64,000 bases of DNA from Veillonellales bacterium (GTDB lineage Bacteria; Bacillota; Negativicutes; Veillonellales; Dialisteraceae). Position 1 is the stretch's first letter; each line of letters starts with the position of its first letter. The position numbers were made by a program, and so were the translations under genes. Location: contig CALXPQ010000002.1 in NCBI GenBank assembly GCA_944390485.1, forward strand, positions 202,529-266,528. The letters run 5' to 3'. Shown here piece by piece: positions 42,471-51,828 of the stretch. The notes below the pieces were generated by a model that saw only the letters and a list, made by a program, of their open reading frames with translations, ran no database searches and was not told the DNA's origin.

Positions 42471-43334
42471 ATGAAAGAATACAAGCCTTTTAAATCCGGA
42501 AAAGTACGCGAACTCTACGACATCGGCGACAGCCTCGTCATGGTCTGCACGGACCGCATCTCCGCATTCGACAGCATCCTGAAGGAACCGATCCCGAAGA
42601 AGGGCGAAGTGCTGAACCGCATGTCCGAATTCTGGTTCGACTTCACGAAGGACATCGTCCCGAACCACATGATCTCCATCGACACGAAGGATATGCCGGA
42701 ATTTTTCCAGACGCCGGAATTTGAAGGCCGCAGCATGAAGACGCTGAAGCTCACCATGATCCCCGTGGAATGCATCGTCCGCGGCTACATCACGGGCAGC
42801 GGCTGGGAAGGCTACCAGAAGACCGGCAAGGTCTGCGGCATCCAGCTCCCGGAAGGCCTCCAGGAATGCCAGAAGCTGCCGGAACCGATCTTCACTCCCT
42901 CCACGAAAGCGCCGGTGGGCGAGCACGACCAGAACATCTCCATGGAAGAAGGCGTGGAATGGGTGGAAAAATATTTCCCCGGCAAGGGCAGAGAATACAT
43001 GGAAAAGCTCTCTGAACTGACGCTGGCCCTTTACAACAAGTGCGCCGCCTACGCTCTCGAAAAAGGCATCATCATCGCCGACACGAAATTCGAATTCGGC
43101 CTGAACGAAAAGGGCGAGATCGTCCTGGGCGACGAGATGCTCACGCCGGACAACTCCCGCTTCTGGCCGCTCGAAGGCTACGAAGCCGGCAGGAGCCAGC
43201 CCTCCTATGACAAGCAGTTCGTCCGCGACTACCTCTCCGCGCATCCCGGCGACAGCCTCCCGCAGGACATCATCGACAAGACCATCGCGAAGTACGAAGA
43301 AGCCTACGAAATGCTCACGGGCAAAAAATTCTGA
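42471..43334 (+). CDS. purC: SAICAR synthetase
   Basis: 287 residues. Joins aspartate to CAIR in ATP-dependent fashion. KSGKVRELYDIGDSLVMVCTDRISAFD is the N-terminal ATP-site pattern; VECIVRGYITGSGWEGYQ and ADTKFEFGLNEKGEIVLGDE the catalytic part. It is of the longer PurC type. A 62-base gap after purE; AGAAGGAG upstream. Confidence 0.96.
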   Translation: MKEYKPFKSGKVRELYDIGDSLVMVCTDRISAFDSILKEPIPKKGEVLNRMSEFWFDFTKDIVPNHMISIDTKDMPEFFQTPEFEGRSMKTLKLTMIPVECIVRGYITGSGWEGYQKTGKVCGIQLPEGLQECQKLPEPIFTPSTKAPVGEHDQNISMEEGVEWVEKYFPGKGREYMEKLSELTLALYNKCAAYALEKGIIIADTKFEFGLNEKGEIVLGDEMLTPDNSRFWPLEGYEAGRSQPSYDKQFVRDYLSAHPGDSLPQDIIDKTIAKYEEAYEMLTGKKF

Positions 43335-43383
43335 TTTCCCGGGGAGGGACCCTTCCCGCCTGTGTTTCTGATAGGAGTCTCCC

Positions 43384-44799
43384 GTGAACCATACATCTTT
43401 TACCACCTACGACGACAAGCCCCATGAAGAATGCGGCGTGTTCGGCATCTTCGACCGCCAGGCGAATGCGGCGCTGGAAGTGTACTACGGCCTCTTCTCG
43501 CTGCAGCACCGCGGGCAGGAAAGCGCCGGCATGACCGTCTCCGACGGATCGTCCATGGAGACCTTCCGCGGCATGGGCCTCGTGACGGAAGTCTTCCGGG
43601 ACTTCCCCGTGAAGCAGGGCCACATCGGGATCGGCCACGTGCGCTACAGCACCACCGGCTCGTCCATCCCGAGCAACGTGCAGCCCCTGCAGGTCGACTG
43701 CGCCGAAGGCCCCTTCGCCCTCGCGCACAACGGCAATCTTATCAATACGGCGCCTCTCCGCCAGCAGCTCCTCCGGAGCGGCGCGGACTTCCAGACCACC
43801 ATGGACACGGAAGTCATCATCAAGCTCATCGCCCGCTCCCGCCGGGAGACGGTGGAAGACCGGATCCAGGAAGTCATGGGCATCCTCCGCGGCGCCTATG
43901 CGCTCGTGGCCTGCACGGACCGCGCCATCTACGGCGTGCGCGATCCCTTCGGCTACCGCCCGCTCGTGATCGGGCAGACGGAGACAGGCTGGGTGCTGGC
44001 CTCCGAGACGTGCGCGCTCGACGCGATCGACGCGAAATTCGTGCGCGACGTGCTCCCCGGCGAGATCGTCACCATTGACGACGAAGGCGTGAAGAGCACC
44101 ATGTACGGACCGGCCGTGAACCACCGCCGGGCGATCTGTTCCTTCGAGTACATCTACTTCGCCCGCCCGGACTCCGTCATGAACGGGCAGAGCATCTACC
44201 AGGCGCGCCTCAATATGGGCCGCGCGCTCTGGGAGGAGACGCATTACGACGGGGACATCGTCATGAGCGTGCCGGACTCGGGCAACGTGGCGGCCCTCGG
44301 CTATTCCTACGCGTCGGGCATCCCCTATTCGGAAGGGTTCCTGAAGAACAAATACATGGGCCGCACCTTCATCCAGCCGGACCAGAAGCAGCGCGAACGG
44401 GCCGTGCGGATGAAGCTCAATCCGATCGCTCTCAACGTGGAGGGCAAGCGGATCATCCTCATCGATGACTCCATCGTCCGCGGTACCACGAGCGGCATCA
44501 TCATCCGCATGCTCCGCCATGCGGGCGCGGCGGAGATCAAGCTGTGCATCAGCTCCCCGCCGGTGAAATATCCGTGCTTCTTCGGCATCGACACGGCGGA
44601 GCGCCGCCAGCTCATCGCGGCGAAGCACTCCGTGGAAGAGATCCGCGGGATGATCGGTGCAGACGAGCTGCACTACCTGTCCCAGGAAGGGCTGGCGAAA
44701 GCCATCAGCTGCCTCCGCGGGGAGGACATGTGCTTCGCCTGCTTCGACGGCCAGTATGCAGAACCGCTTCCCGAAGATATGGAAGCCAGGGTGAAATAA
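43384..44799 (+). CDS. purF: Amidophosphoribosyltransferase
   Basis: 471 residues from a GTG start (AGGAG upstream). First committed step: PRPP plus glutamine to phosphoribosylamine. Short propeptide before Cys17 (HEECGVFGIFD), which after cleavage becomes the N-terminal nucleophile. The PRPP motif is ILIDDSIVRGTTSG. Cysteines at CFFGIDTAER and DMCFACFDG resemble the Fe-S-binding cysteines of the B. subtilis-type enzyme. Confidence 0.96.
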   Translation: MNHTSFTTYDDKPHEECGVFGIFDRQANAALEVYYGLFSLQHRGQESAGMTVSDGSSMETFRGMGLVTEVFRDFPVKQGHIGIGHVRYSTTGSSIPSNVQPLQVDCAEGPFALAHNGNLINTAPLRQQLLRSGADFQTTMDTEVIIKLIARSRRETVEDRIQEVMGILRGAYALVACTDRAIYGVRDPFGYRPLVIGQTETGWVLASETCALDAIDAKFVRDVLPGEIVTIDDEGVKSTMYGPAVNHRRAICSFEYIYFARPDSVMNGQSIYQARLNMGRALWEETHYDGDIVMSVPDSGNVAALGYSYASGIPYSEGFLKNKYMGRTFIQPDQKQRERAVRMKLNPIALNVEGKRIILIDDSIVRGTTSGIIIRMLRHAGAAEIKLCISSPPVKYPCFFGIDTAERRQLIAAKHSVEEIRGMIGADELHYLSQEGLAKAISCLRGEDMCFACFDGQYAEPLPEDMEARVK

Positions 44800-44809
44800 G
44801 GAGGAAGGC

Positions 44810-45874
44810 ATGAGCGAAAAGAAAAAAGGACTGACCTACGCGGAAGCCGGCGTGGACATCGACGCAGGCGAGCGGGAAGTCGAACTCATCAAGGACAGCG
44901 TCAAGGCGACCTATACGGAAGGCGTCCTGGGCGATCTGGGCGGTTTCGGCGGCCTCTACACGCTGAAGCACGAGATGGCGCGCATGGAAGAACCGGTGCT
45001 CGTCTCCGGCACGGACGGCGTAGGCACGAAGCTGCGCCTGGCCATCGACATGGGCATCCACGGCACCATCGGGCAGGACTGCGTCGCCATGAGCGTGAAT
45101 GACGTGCTCGTACAGGGCGCGCGGCCCCTCTTCTTCCTGGACTACATCGCCACCGGCAAGCTCACGCCGGAACTGATGGCGGAGATCGTGAAGGGCGTGG
45201 CCGACGCGTGCATCGAGTCGGGCTGCGCGCTCCTCGGCGGCGAGACGGCGGAAATGGCCGGCTTCTACGCGCCGGGCGACTACGACGTGGCGGGCTTTGC
45301 CGTGGGCATCGTGGACCGGAAGCATCTCATCACCGGCGAGACCATCCGCCCCGGCGACGTCATCCTGGGCCTGCCGTCCTCCGGCGTCCATTCCAACGGC
45401 TACTCCCTCGTGCGCCGCATCATCAGGGACAACGGCCTCGACCTCCGGAAGACCTACGAAGGCATGGACAAGCCTCTCGGCGAAGTGCTCCTCACCCCGA
45501 CACGCCTCTATCCGAAAGCGGTCCTTCCCGTGATGGAAGAAGTCGCGCTGAAAGGCCTGGTGCACATCACCGGCGGCGGCTTCTACGACAATATCCCCCG
45601 CGTGCTCCCCGAAGGGACCCGCGCGGTCGTCGATGCGGACGCATGGCCGCTCCTGCCGGTCTTCCCGTTCATCATGAAGGAAGGCGGCGTGGAGCCCCGG
45701 GAGATGTACCGCACGTTCAACTGCGGCATCGGCATGCTTCTCATCACCGCGCCGGAAGACGCGGACAAAGCGAAAGCGATCCTCGCTGCGCACGGCGAGC
45801 CGGTCTACGAGATCGGGCGCATCGAAGAAGGCGCCCGGGACGTTGTAGTCACAGGCGGTCTGTTCCATGAGTAA
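44810..45874 (+). CDS. purM: Phosphoribosylformylglycinamidine cyclo-ligase
   Basis: 354 residues. AIR synthetase: LTYAEAGVDIDAG, LVSGTDGVGTKLRLA, NDVLVQGARPLFFLDY, LLGGETAEMAGFY and GLPSSGVHSNGYSL. Overlaps purN by 8 bases. Standard enzyme. Confidence 0.96.
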   Translation: MSEKKKGLTYAEAGVDIDAGEREVELIKDSVKATYTEGVLGDLGGFGGLYTLKHEMARMEEPVLVSGTDGVGTKLRLAIDMGIHGTIGQDCVAMSVNDVLVQGARPLFFLDYIATGKLTPELMAEIVKGVADACIESGCALLGGETAEMAGFYAPGDYDVAGFAVGIVDRKHLITGETIRPGDVILGLPSSGVHSNGYSLVRRIIRDNGLDLRKTYEGMDKPLGEVLLTPTRLYPKAVLPVMEEVALKGLVHITGGGFYDNIPRVLPEGTRAVVDADAWPLLPVFPFIMKEGGVEPREMYRTFNCGIGMLLITAPEDADKAKAILAAHGEPVYEIGRIEEGARDVVVTGGLFHE

Positions 45875-46490
45875 GAAACGCATCCTCATCTTCGCCTCCG
45901 GCCGCGGCTCCAATGCGGAAGCCATCCACGGCGCGTGCGCGGACGGCACGGTGAACGGCGAAGTGGTGGGCGTCATCTGCGACCACGCGGACGCGCAGGT
46001 GCTCGGCCGCGCCGCGCGGTGGGGCGTGCCGTCCGTCGTGATCGAGAAAAAGGACTATCCGGACAAGGCGGCCTTCGACGAGGCCATCCTGAAAGCGGCC
46101 GTGTCCTTCACGCCGGACCTGATCTGCCTCGCAGGTTACATGCGCATCTGCGGGGAAAATCTCATCCACGCGTTTCCTGACCGCATCCTGAATATCCATC
46201 CGGCGCTCCTTCCGAGCTTCCGCGGGCTCCACGCCCAGCGGCAGGCTGTCGAAGCGGGCGTGAAAGTCGCGGGCTGCACCGTCCACTTCGTGGGCACCGG
46301 CCTGGACGACGGGCCCATCATCACGCAGGTGGCCGTCCCCGTCTACGACGACGATACGGAAGAGACTCTGTCCGCCCGCATCCTCGAGCAGGAGCATCCC
46401 GCCTACGTGCGGACCGTCAGAGCGTTTTGTGACGATGCTCTCCATGTGGAAGGGCACCGGGTCACCGGTATGCATGCAAAGGAGAAGTGA
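45867..46490 (+). CDS. purN: Phosphoribosylglycinamide formyltransferase
   Basis: 207 residues. Uses 10-formyl-THF to formylate GAR. IFASGRGSNAEAI, ICLAGYMRI and NIHPALLPSFRG (the catalytic N-H region) with HFVGTGLDDGPII (catalytic Asp) are intact. The start lies within the end of purM. Confidence 0.96.
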   Translation: MSKKRILIFASGRGSNAEAIHGACADGTVNGEVVGVICDHADAQVLGRAARWGVPSVVIEKKDYPDKAAFDEAILKAAVSFTPDLICLAGYMRICGENLIHAFPDRILNIHPALLPSFRGLHAQRQAVEAGVKVAGCTVHFVGTGLDDGPIITQVAVPVYDDDTEETLSARILEQEHPAYVRTVRAFCDDALHVEGHRVTGMHAKEK

Positions 46491-46496
46491 CAGCAA

Positions 46497-48038
46497 TTGA
46501 CCATCAAAAGAGCATTAATCAGCGTATCCGATAAGACCGGCGTGGTGGACTTCGCCAGAGGCCTCCACGAGCTGGGCGTAGAGATCATCTCCACCGGCGG
46601 CACGATGAAAGCCATCGCCGACGCGGGCATCCCGGTCATCTCTGTCTCCGATGTGACGGGCTTCCCGGAAATGATGGATGGCCGCGTGAAGACCCTCCAC
46701 CCGAAGATCCACGGAGGCATCCTCGCCATCCGCGACAATCCGGAACACGTGAAGGCCATGAAGGAACATGGCATCACCGGCATCGACCTCGTGGCGGTGA
46801 ACCTCTATCCCTTCCGCGAGACCATCGCCAAGCCCGACGTGACGCTGGCGGAAGCCATCGAGAATATCGATATCGGCGGCCCGTCCATGGTGCGCGCGGC
46901 GGCGAAGAACTACAAATACGTGGCCATCGTCGTCGATCCTTCCCAGTACGGCGAGATCCTCACCCGCATCCGGGAAGACAATCTCACCGAGGACTTCCGC
47001 CTGAAGCTCTCCCAGAAGGCGTTCCTCCACACCGGCCTCTATGACTGCGCCATCGCGGACTATCTGGAAAAACAGGTGGAAGGCGAAGGGAATGGCATGC
47101 CCGACGTATTCAGCCTCGCCTACACGAAGATCCAGGACCTGCGCTACGGCGAGAACCCGCACCAGAAAGCGGCGTTCTACAAGGACCCCGAAGAGACCGG
47201 CGGCATCGCCGCGGCGAAGCAGCTCCACGGCAAGGAACTCTCCTATAACAACATCGTCGATATGGAAGCGGCGTGGGATCTGGCCATGGAATGGAAAGAC
47301 GTCCCGGCCTGCACCATCATCAAGCACACCAATCCCTGCGGCACCGCCCTCGGCGCGACCCCGGCGGAAGCGTTCCGCCGCGCCTTCGAAGCGGACAGCA
47401 AATCCGCCTACGGCGGCATCGTGGCGATGAACCGCGAATGCGACAAAGAGACCGCCGAAGCGATGAAGCCGATCTTCTTCGAAGTGGTTCTCGCGCCGAA
47501 ATTCTCCGATGAAGCGCTGGCCGTGCTCGAGACGAAGAAGAACATCCGCCTCATCGAAGTGCCGGCCCTCTCCAAGCCGGAGCTGCAGATCAAAAAAGTT
47601 TCCGGCGGCTGCCTCCTCCAGACCCCGGACGACAGCGCCGAGACCCGCGCGGACTGCAAGGTCGTCACCGACCGCGCGCCCACGGAAGACGAATGGGCGG
47701 CCATGGAATTTGCCTGGAAGATCGTCAAGCACGTGAAGTCGAACGCTATCGTCCTCACGGGCAAAGACGTCACCTACGGCATCGGCGCGGGCCAGATGAA
47801 CCGCGTCGGCTCCGCGGACATCGCCATCGCGGAAGCGGGCGAAAAGGCGAAGGGCTCCGTCCTCGCCTCCGACGCGTTCTTCCCGTTCGGCGACACCATC
47901 GAAGCGGCGGGCAAGGCGGGCATCACCGCGGTCATCCAGCCGGGCGGCTCCATCCGGGACCAGGAATCCATCGACATGGCGAACAAGTACGGCATCGCCA
48001 TGGTCTTCACCGGACACCGCCATTTCCGTCATGGTTAA
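46497..48038 (+). CDS. purH: Bifunctional AICAR transformylase/IMP cyclohydrolase
   Basis: 513 residues from TTG 46497 (GGAGAAG upstream). The N-terminal IMP cyclohydrolase (MGS-like fold: SVSDKTGVVDFARGLHELG, GGILAIRDN) is followed by the AICARFT domain (LRYGENPHQKAAFY, KHTNPCG, MNRVGSADIA). Last two steps of IMP synthesis. 6 bases after purN, 13 bases before purD. Confidence 0.96.
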   Translation: MTIKRALISVSDKTGVVDFARGLHELGVEIISTGGTMKAIADAGIPVISVSDVTGFPEMMDGRVKTLHPKIHGGILAIRDNPEHVKAMKEHGITGIDLVAVNLYPFRETIAKPDVTLAEAIENIDIGGPSMVRAAAKNYKYVAIVVDPSQYGEILTRIREDNLTEDFRLKLSQKAFLHTGLYDCAIADYLEKQVEGEGNGMPDVFSLAYTKIQDLRYGENPHQKAAFYKDPEETGGIAAAKQLHGKELSYNNIVDMEAAWDLAMEWKDVPACTIIKHTNPCGTALGATPAEAFRRAFEADSKSAYGGIVAMNRECDKETAEAMKPIFFEVVLAPKFSDEALAVLETKKNIRLIEVPALSKPELQIKKVSGGCLLQTPDDSAETRADCKVVTDRAPTEDEWAAMEFAWKIVKHVKSNAIVLTGKDVTYGIGAGQMNRVGSADIAIAEAGEKAKGSVLASDAFFPFGDTIEAAGKAGITAVIQPGGSIRDQESIDMANKYGIAMVFTGHRHFRHG

Positions 48039-48051
48039 TAAGGAGACCCAT

Positions 48052-49326
48052 ATGAAGGTACTTGTCATAGGCAGCGGCGGCAGAGAACACGCGCTCTGCT
48101 GGAAGCTCGCGCAGAGCCCGGCGGTGGAAAAAGTCTACGCCATCCCCGGCAGCGACGGCATGCGGGACGTGGCGACGCCCGTCCCGGTGGCGAGCCAGGA
48201 AGACATCCTCGACTTCGCCCGGCTCATGCAGGTGGACCTCACCGTGGCCGGGCCGGAGACCGTCCTCGCCGAAGGGCTGGGCGACCGGTTCCGCGACGCG
48301 GGGCTCGCGTTCTTCGGCCCGTCCCAGGCGGCGGCGCGCATCGAAGGCTCCAAGGGCTTCGCGAAAGAACTGATGAAGAAATATCACATCCCCACCGCGG
48401 CGTACCAGACGTTCACCGATGAGGAAGAAGCGGCGGCGTACGTGAAGACGCAGAAATTCCCGCTGGTCATCAAGGCGGACGGCCTCGCCGCCGGCAAGGG
48501 CGTGGTCATCGCCCAGACGGCAGAAGAAGCGGAAGCGGCCGTGCGGGAAATGATGGAAGGCCGCGCGTTCGGCACCGCCGGCACCACCGTGGTCATCGAA
48601 GAATTCATGGAAGGGGAGGAAGCGAGCGTCCTCGCTTTCTGCGACGGCAAGACCATCGTCCCCATGATTTCCTCGCAGGACCACAAGCGCATTCGCGACA
48701 ACGATGAAGGCCCGAACACGGGCGGCATGGGCGCGTATGCGCCGGCGCCGGTCATGACGCCGGACCTGATGCAGGCCGTGCGGGAGAAGATCCTCCAGCC
48801 GGCGTGCGACGCCATGGCGGCGGAAGGCTATCCCTTCGTGGGCTGCCTCTATGCGGGGCTCATGATCACCGACGAAGGGCCGAAAGTGGTGGAATTCAAC
48901 TGCCGCTTCGGCGATCCCGAGACGGAAGTGGTGCTGCCCATGCTGGATGCGGACCTCGCGGAGATCATGATGCACTGCGTGGAAGGCACGCTCTCCGAAG
49001 ACGACGTGCGCTGGAAAGACGGCTACGCCGTGGACGTGGTGCTCGCGTCGGAAGGCTATCCGGCCGGCCACACGGACGGCGACGCCATCACCGGCCTCGA
49101 AGAGGCGGAGCAGCTCGGCTGCCACATCTTCCACGCCGGCACGAAGAAGAAGAGCGGCCAGTTCGTCACTGCCGGCGGCCGCGTGCTGAACGTGGTGGCC
49201 CGCGGCGCGACGCTCCGGGAAGCGCGGGACAAAGCCTACGAAGGCGTCTCCCGCATCCAGTGGCGGGGCATGCAGTACCGTCACGACATCGCGGCGAAAG
49301 GCCTGAAGCATCTGGAAAGCAAATAA
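48052..49326 (+). CDS. purD: Phosphoribosylamine-glycine ligase
   Basis: 424 residues from ATG 48052 (TAAGGAG upstream). ATP-grasp GAR synthetase: VIGSGGREHALCWKL, FFGPSQAAARIEGSKGFAKE, VIKADGLAAGKGV, GGMGAYAPAPVM, FNCRFGDPETEVV. Last gene of the purine operon; purL/purS/purQ and purK are not here. Confidence 0.97.
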   Translation: MKVLVIGSGGREHALCWKLAQSPAVEKVYAIPGSDGMRDVATPVPVASQEDILDFARLMQVDLTVAGPETVLAEGLGDRFRDAGLAFFGPSQAAARIEGSKGFAKELMKKYHIPTAAYQTFTDEEEAAAYVKTQKFPLVIKADGLAAGKGVVIAQTAEEAEAAVREMMEGRAFGTAGTTVVIEEFMEGEEASVLAFCDGKTIVPMISSQDHKRIRDNDEGPNTGGMGAYAPAPVMTPDLMQAVREKILQPACDAMAAEGYPFVGCLYAGLMITDEGPKVVEFNCRFGDPETEVVLPMLDADLAEIMMHCVEGTLSEDDVRWKDGYAVDVVLASEGYPAGHTDGDAITGLEEAEQLGCHIFHAGTKKKSGQFVTAGGRVLNVVARGATLREARDKAYEGVSRIQWRGMQYRHDIAAKGLKHLESK

Positions 49327-49337
49327 AAAAGAAAAGA

Positions 49338-49368
49338 CAGTCTGTCCTCCGGGACGGGCTGTTTTTTT
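49338..49368 (+). terminator. Purine operon terminator
   Basis: CAGTCTGTCC/GGACGGGCTG (two G-U pairs), TCCG loop, seven T. Confidence 0.85.
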
Positions 49369-49605
49369 GCGCCCTTTTTGCGGCGGGGAAGACCGCAGGC
49401 GGAAGAGGCACGGGCCGCAGGGGCCTGCCGGCCCCGCACTGCAGGAAGAGGGGCGCGCGGCCGTGCTTTTCCCCGCTTTCTGAGGAGGGCGGAGGTGCGG
49501 CGCGCCGGGGCGCGTCAATTCCGGCGCATCGGTCCGCTTCCTGCCGGGAATTTTAGCCGCGTCGGCACCGAAATGTTTGATGACACAGGAAAAATGTCTT
49601 CTCTC

Positions 49606-49747
49606 CTTTACAAAGGCAAAAGGGGAAAGATGCCCAGCCCGCGGGGATTTCTCACGGATTTTGAGAATTTCTCCCATACAGCAGCCTTACCGTTTCTTTA
49701 CAAAGTAGACGAAAAAAATACAAATTCTGCTATTTGGATTTTACACA
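49606..49747 (+). promoter_or_regulatory. Candidate PhoP-box region upstream of pstS
   Basis: The 430 bases between the purine terminator and pstS hold no gene. They contain two identical palindromes CTTTACAAAG (49606-49615 and 49696-49705, exactly 90 bases apart) and a third TTTACA (49740-49745). TTTACA-type hexamers resemble the Firmicutes PhoP-binding repeats (TTAACA-like), which fits pst and the phoP/phoR genes downstream. Spacing differs from B. subtilis, so this is tentative. The pstS ribosome site is GAGGAGG. Confidence 0.4.
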
Positions 49748-49800
49748 GGTACCGTACACTGAAAACACCGAAACAAAGTAAGGTATTGAGGAGGAAAAAA

Positions 49801-50688
49801 ATGAATCTCAAGAAAATGGCAGCAGCAGGTTTATCTGTAGTCGTTCTCGCAGGCCTCGCAGGTTGCGGCGGCAGCCAGGACAAGGCGGCAGCGGACAAGA
49901 AAGCAGGCAGCGATCTGTCCGGCAAAGTGACCGCTTCCGGTTCTTCCGCTCTTCTCCCGCTTGCGAAAGACGCGGCGGCGAAGTTCAAGGCAGAAAACCC
50001 GAACGTCTCCCTGACGCTGAATGCAGGCGGCTCCGGCACGGGCCTGAAGCAGGTTTCTGAAGGTTCTGTAGACATCGGCATGTCCGACGTATTTGCAGAA
50101 GAAAAGCTCCCCGCTGAAAAAGCGAAGGAACTGGTCGATCATAAAGTCTGCGTCATCACCATGGCTCCGATCGTCAACAAAGACGTGGGCGCTACGGTAA
50201 AGAGCCTCACCAAGGCTCAGCTCCAGGACATCTTCACCGCGAAGGTGACGAACTGGAAAGACGTGGGCGGCCCTGACGAACCGATCGTCCTCGTGACCCG
50301 TCCTTCCACGTCCGGCACGAGAGCTCTCTTCACGAAATTCGCCATGGACGGCAAGGAAGAAGCTTCCAACAAGTCCCTCGAAACCGATGACTCCGGCACG
50401 CTGATCCAGAGCATCTCCCAGACGAAGGGCGCGATCGGCTATGTGGCTCTCTCCTACCTCGTCAACAATAAAGACGTAGCGACCATCGCCATCGACGGCG
50501 TGGAACCGACCCTCGAAAACACCTACAACGGCAAGTATCCGGTCTGGGGCTATGAACACATGTACACCAAGGGCGAACCCAAAGGCGCTGTGAAAGCCTT
50601 CCTCGACTACATCGTCTCCGACAAATACGCCGGCGAACTGGAAAAGCAGGGCTACGCCGTCACCTCCAAGATGACCGTTCAGCGCTGA
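49801..50688 (+). CDS. pstS: Phosphate-binding lipoprotein PstS
   Basis: 295 residues. Lipobox GLAGC with Cys22. Phosphate-binding motifs: TASGSSALLPL, NAGGSGTGLKQV, SVDIGMSDVF and TRPSTSGTRALF. The 49801 ATG follows GAGGAGG; the frame further upstream is non-coding. Codon choice is biased and AT-richer at the start, typical of a highly expressed gene. First gene of pstSCAB, separated from pstC by an attenuating hairpin. Confidence 0.96.
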   Translation: MNLKKMAAAGLSVVVLAGLAGCGGSQDKAAADKKAGSDLSGKVTASGSSALLPLAKDAAAKFKAENPNVSLTLNAGGSGTGLKQVSEGSVDIGMSDVFAEEKLPAEKAKELVDHKVCVITMAPIVNKDVGATVKSLTKAQLQDIFTAKVTNWKDVGGPDEPIVLVTRPSTSGTRALFTKFAMDGKEEASNKSLETDDSGTLIQSISQTKGAIGYVALSYLVNNKDVATIAIDGVEPTLENTYNGKYPVWGYEHMYTKGEPKGAVKAFLDYIVSDKYAGELEKQGYAVTSKMTVQR

Positions 50689-50769
50689 GACAGGCACTGA
50701 CCGTCACCGCCGGGTGAAATCCACATCAGAATCCATACAGGCGGGACCGACCGCCTGAGGCAGAAAGAG

Positions 50770-50809
50770 AACGCTGAACCGCGATGAAGACACTGTTCAG
50801 CGTTTTCTT
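50770..50809 (+). terminator. Attenuating terminator between pstS and pstC
   Basis: AACGCTGAAC/GTTCAGCGTT, perfect 10-bp stem with 15-base loop, then TTCTT. Its place after a binding-protein gene would let PstS be made in excess of the channel. Confidence 0.7.
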
Positions 50810-50919
50810 CAGCCAGATTCTGGCAGAGCGCCGTGCATCTCTCCATCCCCCGCAAAAGGAGGGGAGGGCGGTGTTTTGCCAGGATTTGGCGTATTTCATA
50901 TCCGCAAAGGAGGACCATA

Positions 50920-51828
50920 ATGGACACATCGCGGCAACAGAATATGTTCCGCCGTGAGTATCTGGGGAAGGGCATCGCCACCATCTGCGGCCTGTTCCTC
51001 ATCGTACTGACCATCGCCATCGGCTGCTTCCTGCTGGGCAAGGGGTCGCTCACGTTCACACAGTTCGATCACTCGATCGCAGAATTCCTGTTTTCTTCCG
51101 AATGGAAGCCGTCCGATACGGAAGCGGGCGGCGGCCAGGTCGGGGCGCTCATCTTCATCGTCGGCTCCATCCTGACCTGCGCGCTGGCGCTGCTCATCTC
51201 CGTTCCGTTCAGCCTCTGCACGGCCATCTTCATGACGAAGATCTCCCCGGCGCTTGGTGAGAAGATCATCCGTCCGGCCGTCGAGATTTTCGTAGGCATT
51301 CCTTCCGTCGTCTACGGCTGGGTCGGCCTGGTCGTCCTGGTGCCGCTCATCAAGACCGTCTTCAATGTGCCCCACGGCCAGTCCGTGCTGGCGGCGGCCA
51401 TCGTGCTCGCGGTCATGATCTATCCGACCATCACCTCCGTCTCCGCCGATGCGATCCGCAGCGTGAACAACAAGTACATCGAAGGCGCCTACGGCCTCGG
51501 CTCCACCCGCTGGCAGATGCTCTACAAGGTCCTGCTCCCCGCAGCGTCCACGGGCATTCTCACCGCCATCGTCCTCGGCCTCGCCCGGGCGTTCGGAGAA
51601 GCGCTGGCCGTCTCCATGGTCATCGGCAAGATGCGCGCTTTCCCGGAAAGCCTGCTCGACCCGACGAATAACCTCACGTCCGCCATCGCTTCCGATATGG
51701 GCGGCGCGATGGACGGCGGCGAATTCAACGCGGCCCTCTGGTCCATGGCGCTCCTGCTCTTCATCATTTCTCTCATCTTCATTCTCATCATCCACGCACT
51801 GTCCGGCCGGAAGGAGGAAGCCGCATGA
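50920..51828 (+). CDS. pstC: Phosphate ABC transporter permease PstC
   Basis: 302 residues from ATG 50920 (AAAGGAGG upstream). Six membrane segments. Family motifs: EIFVGIPSVVYGWVGL, GLGSTRWQMLYKVLLPAA (EAA loop) and GLARAFGEALAVSMVIG. Overlaps pstA by 4 bases. Confidence 0.95.
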   Translation: MDTSRQQNMFRREYLGKGIATICGLFLIVLTIAIGCFLLGKGSLTFTQFDHSIAEFLFSSEWKPSDTEAGGGQVGALIFIVGSILTCALALLISVPFSLCTAIFMTKISPALGEKIIRPAVEIFVGIPSVVYGWVGLVVLVPLIKTVFNVPHGQSVLAAAIVLAVMIYPTITSVSADAIRSVNNKYIEGAYGLGSTRWQMLYKVLLPAASTGILTAIVLGLARAFGEALAVSMVIGKMRAFPESLLDPTNNLTSAIASDMGGAMDGGEFNAALWSMALLLFIISLIFILIIHALSGRKEEAA

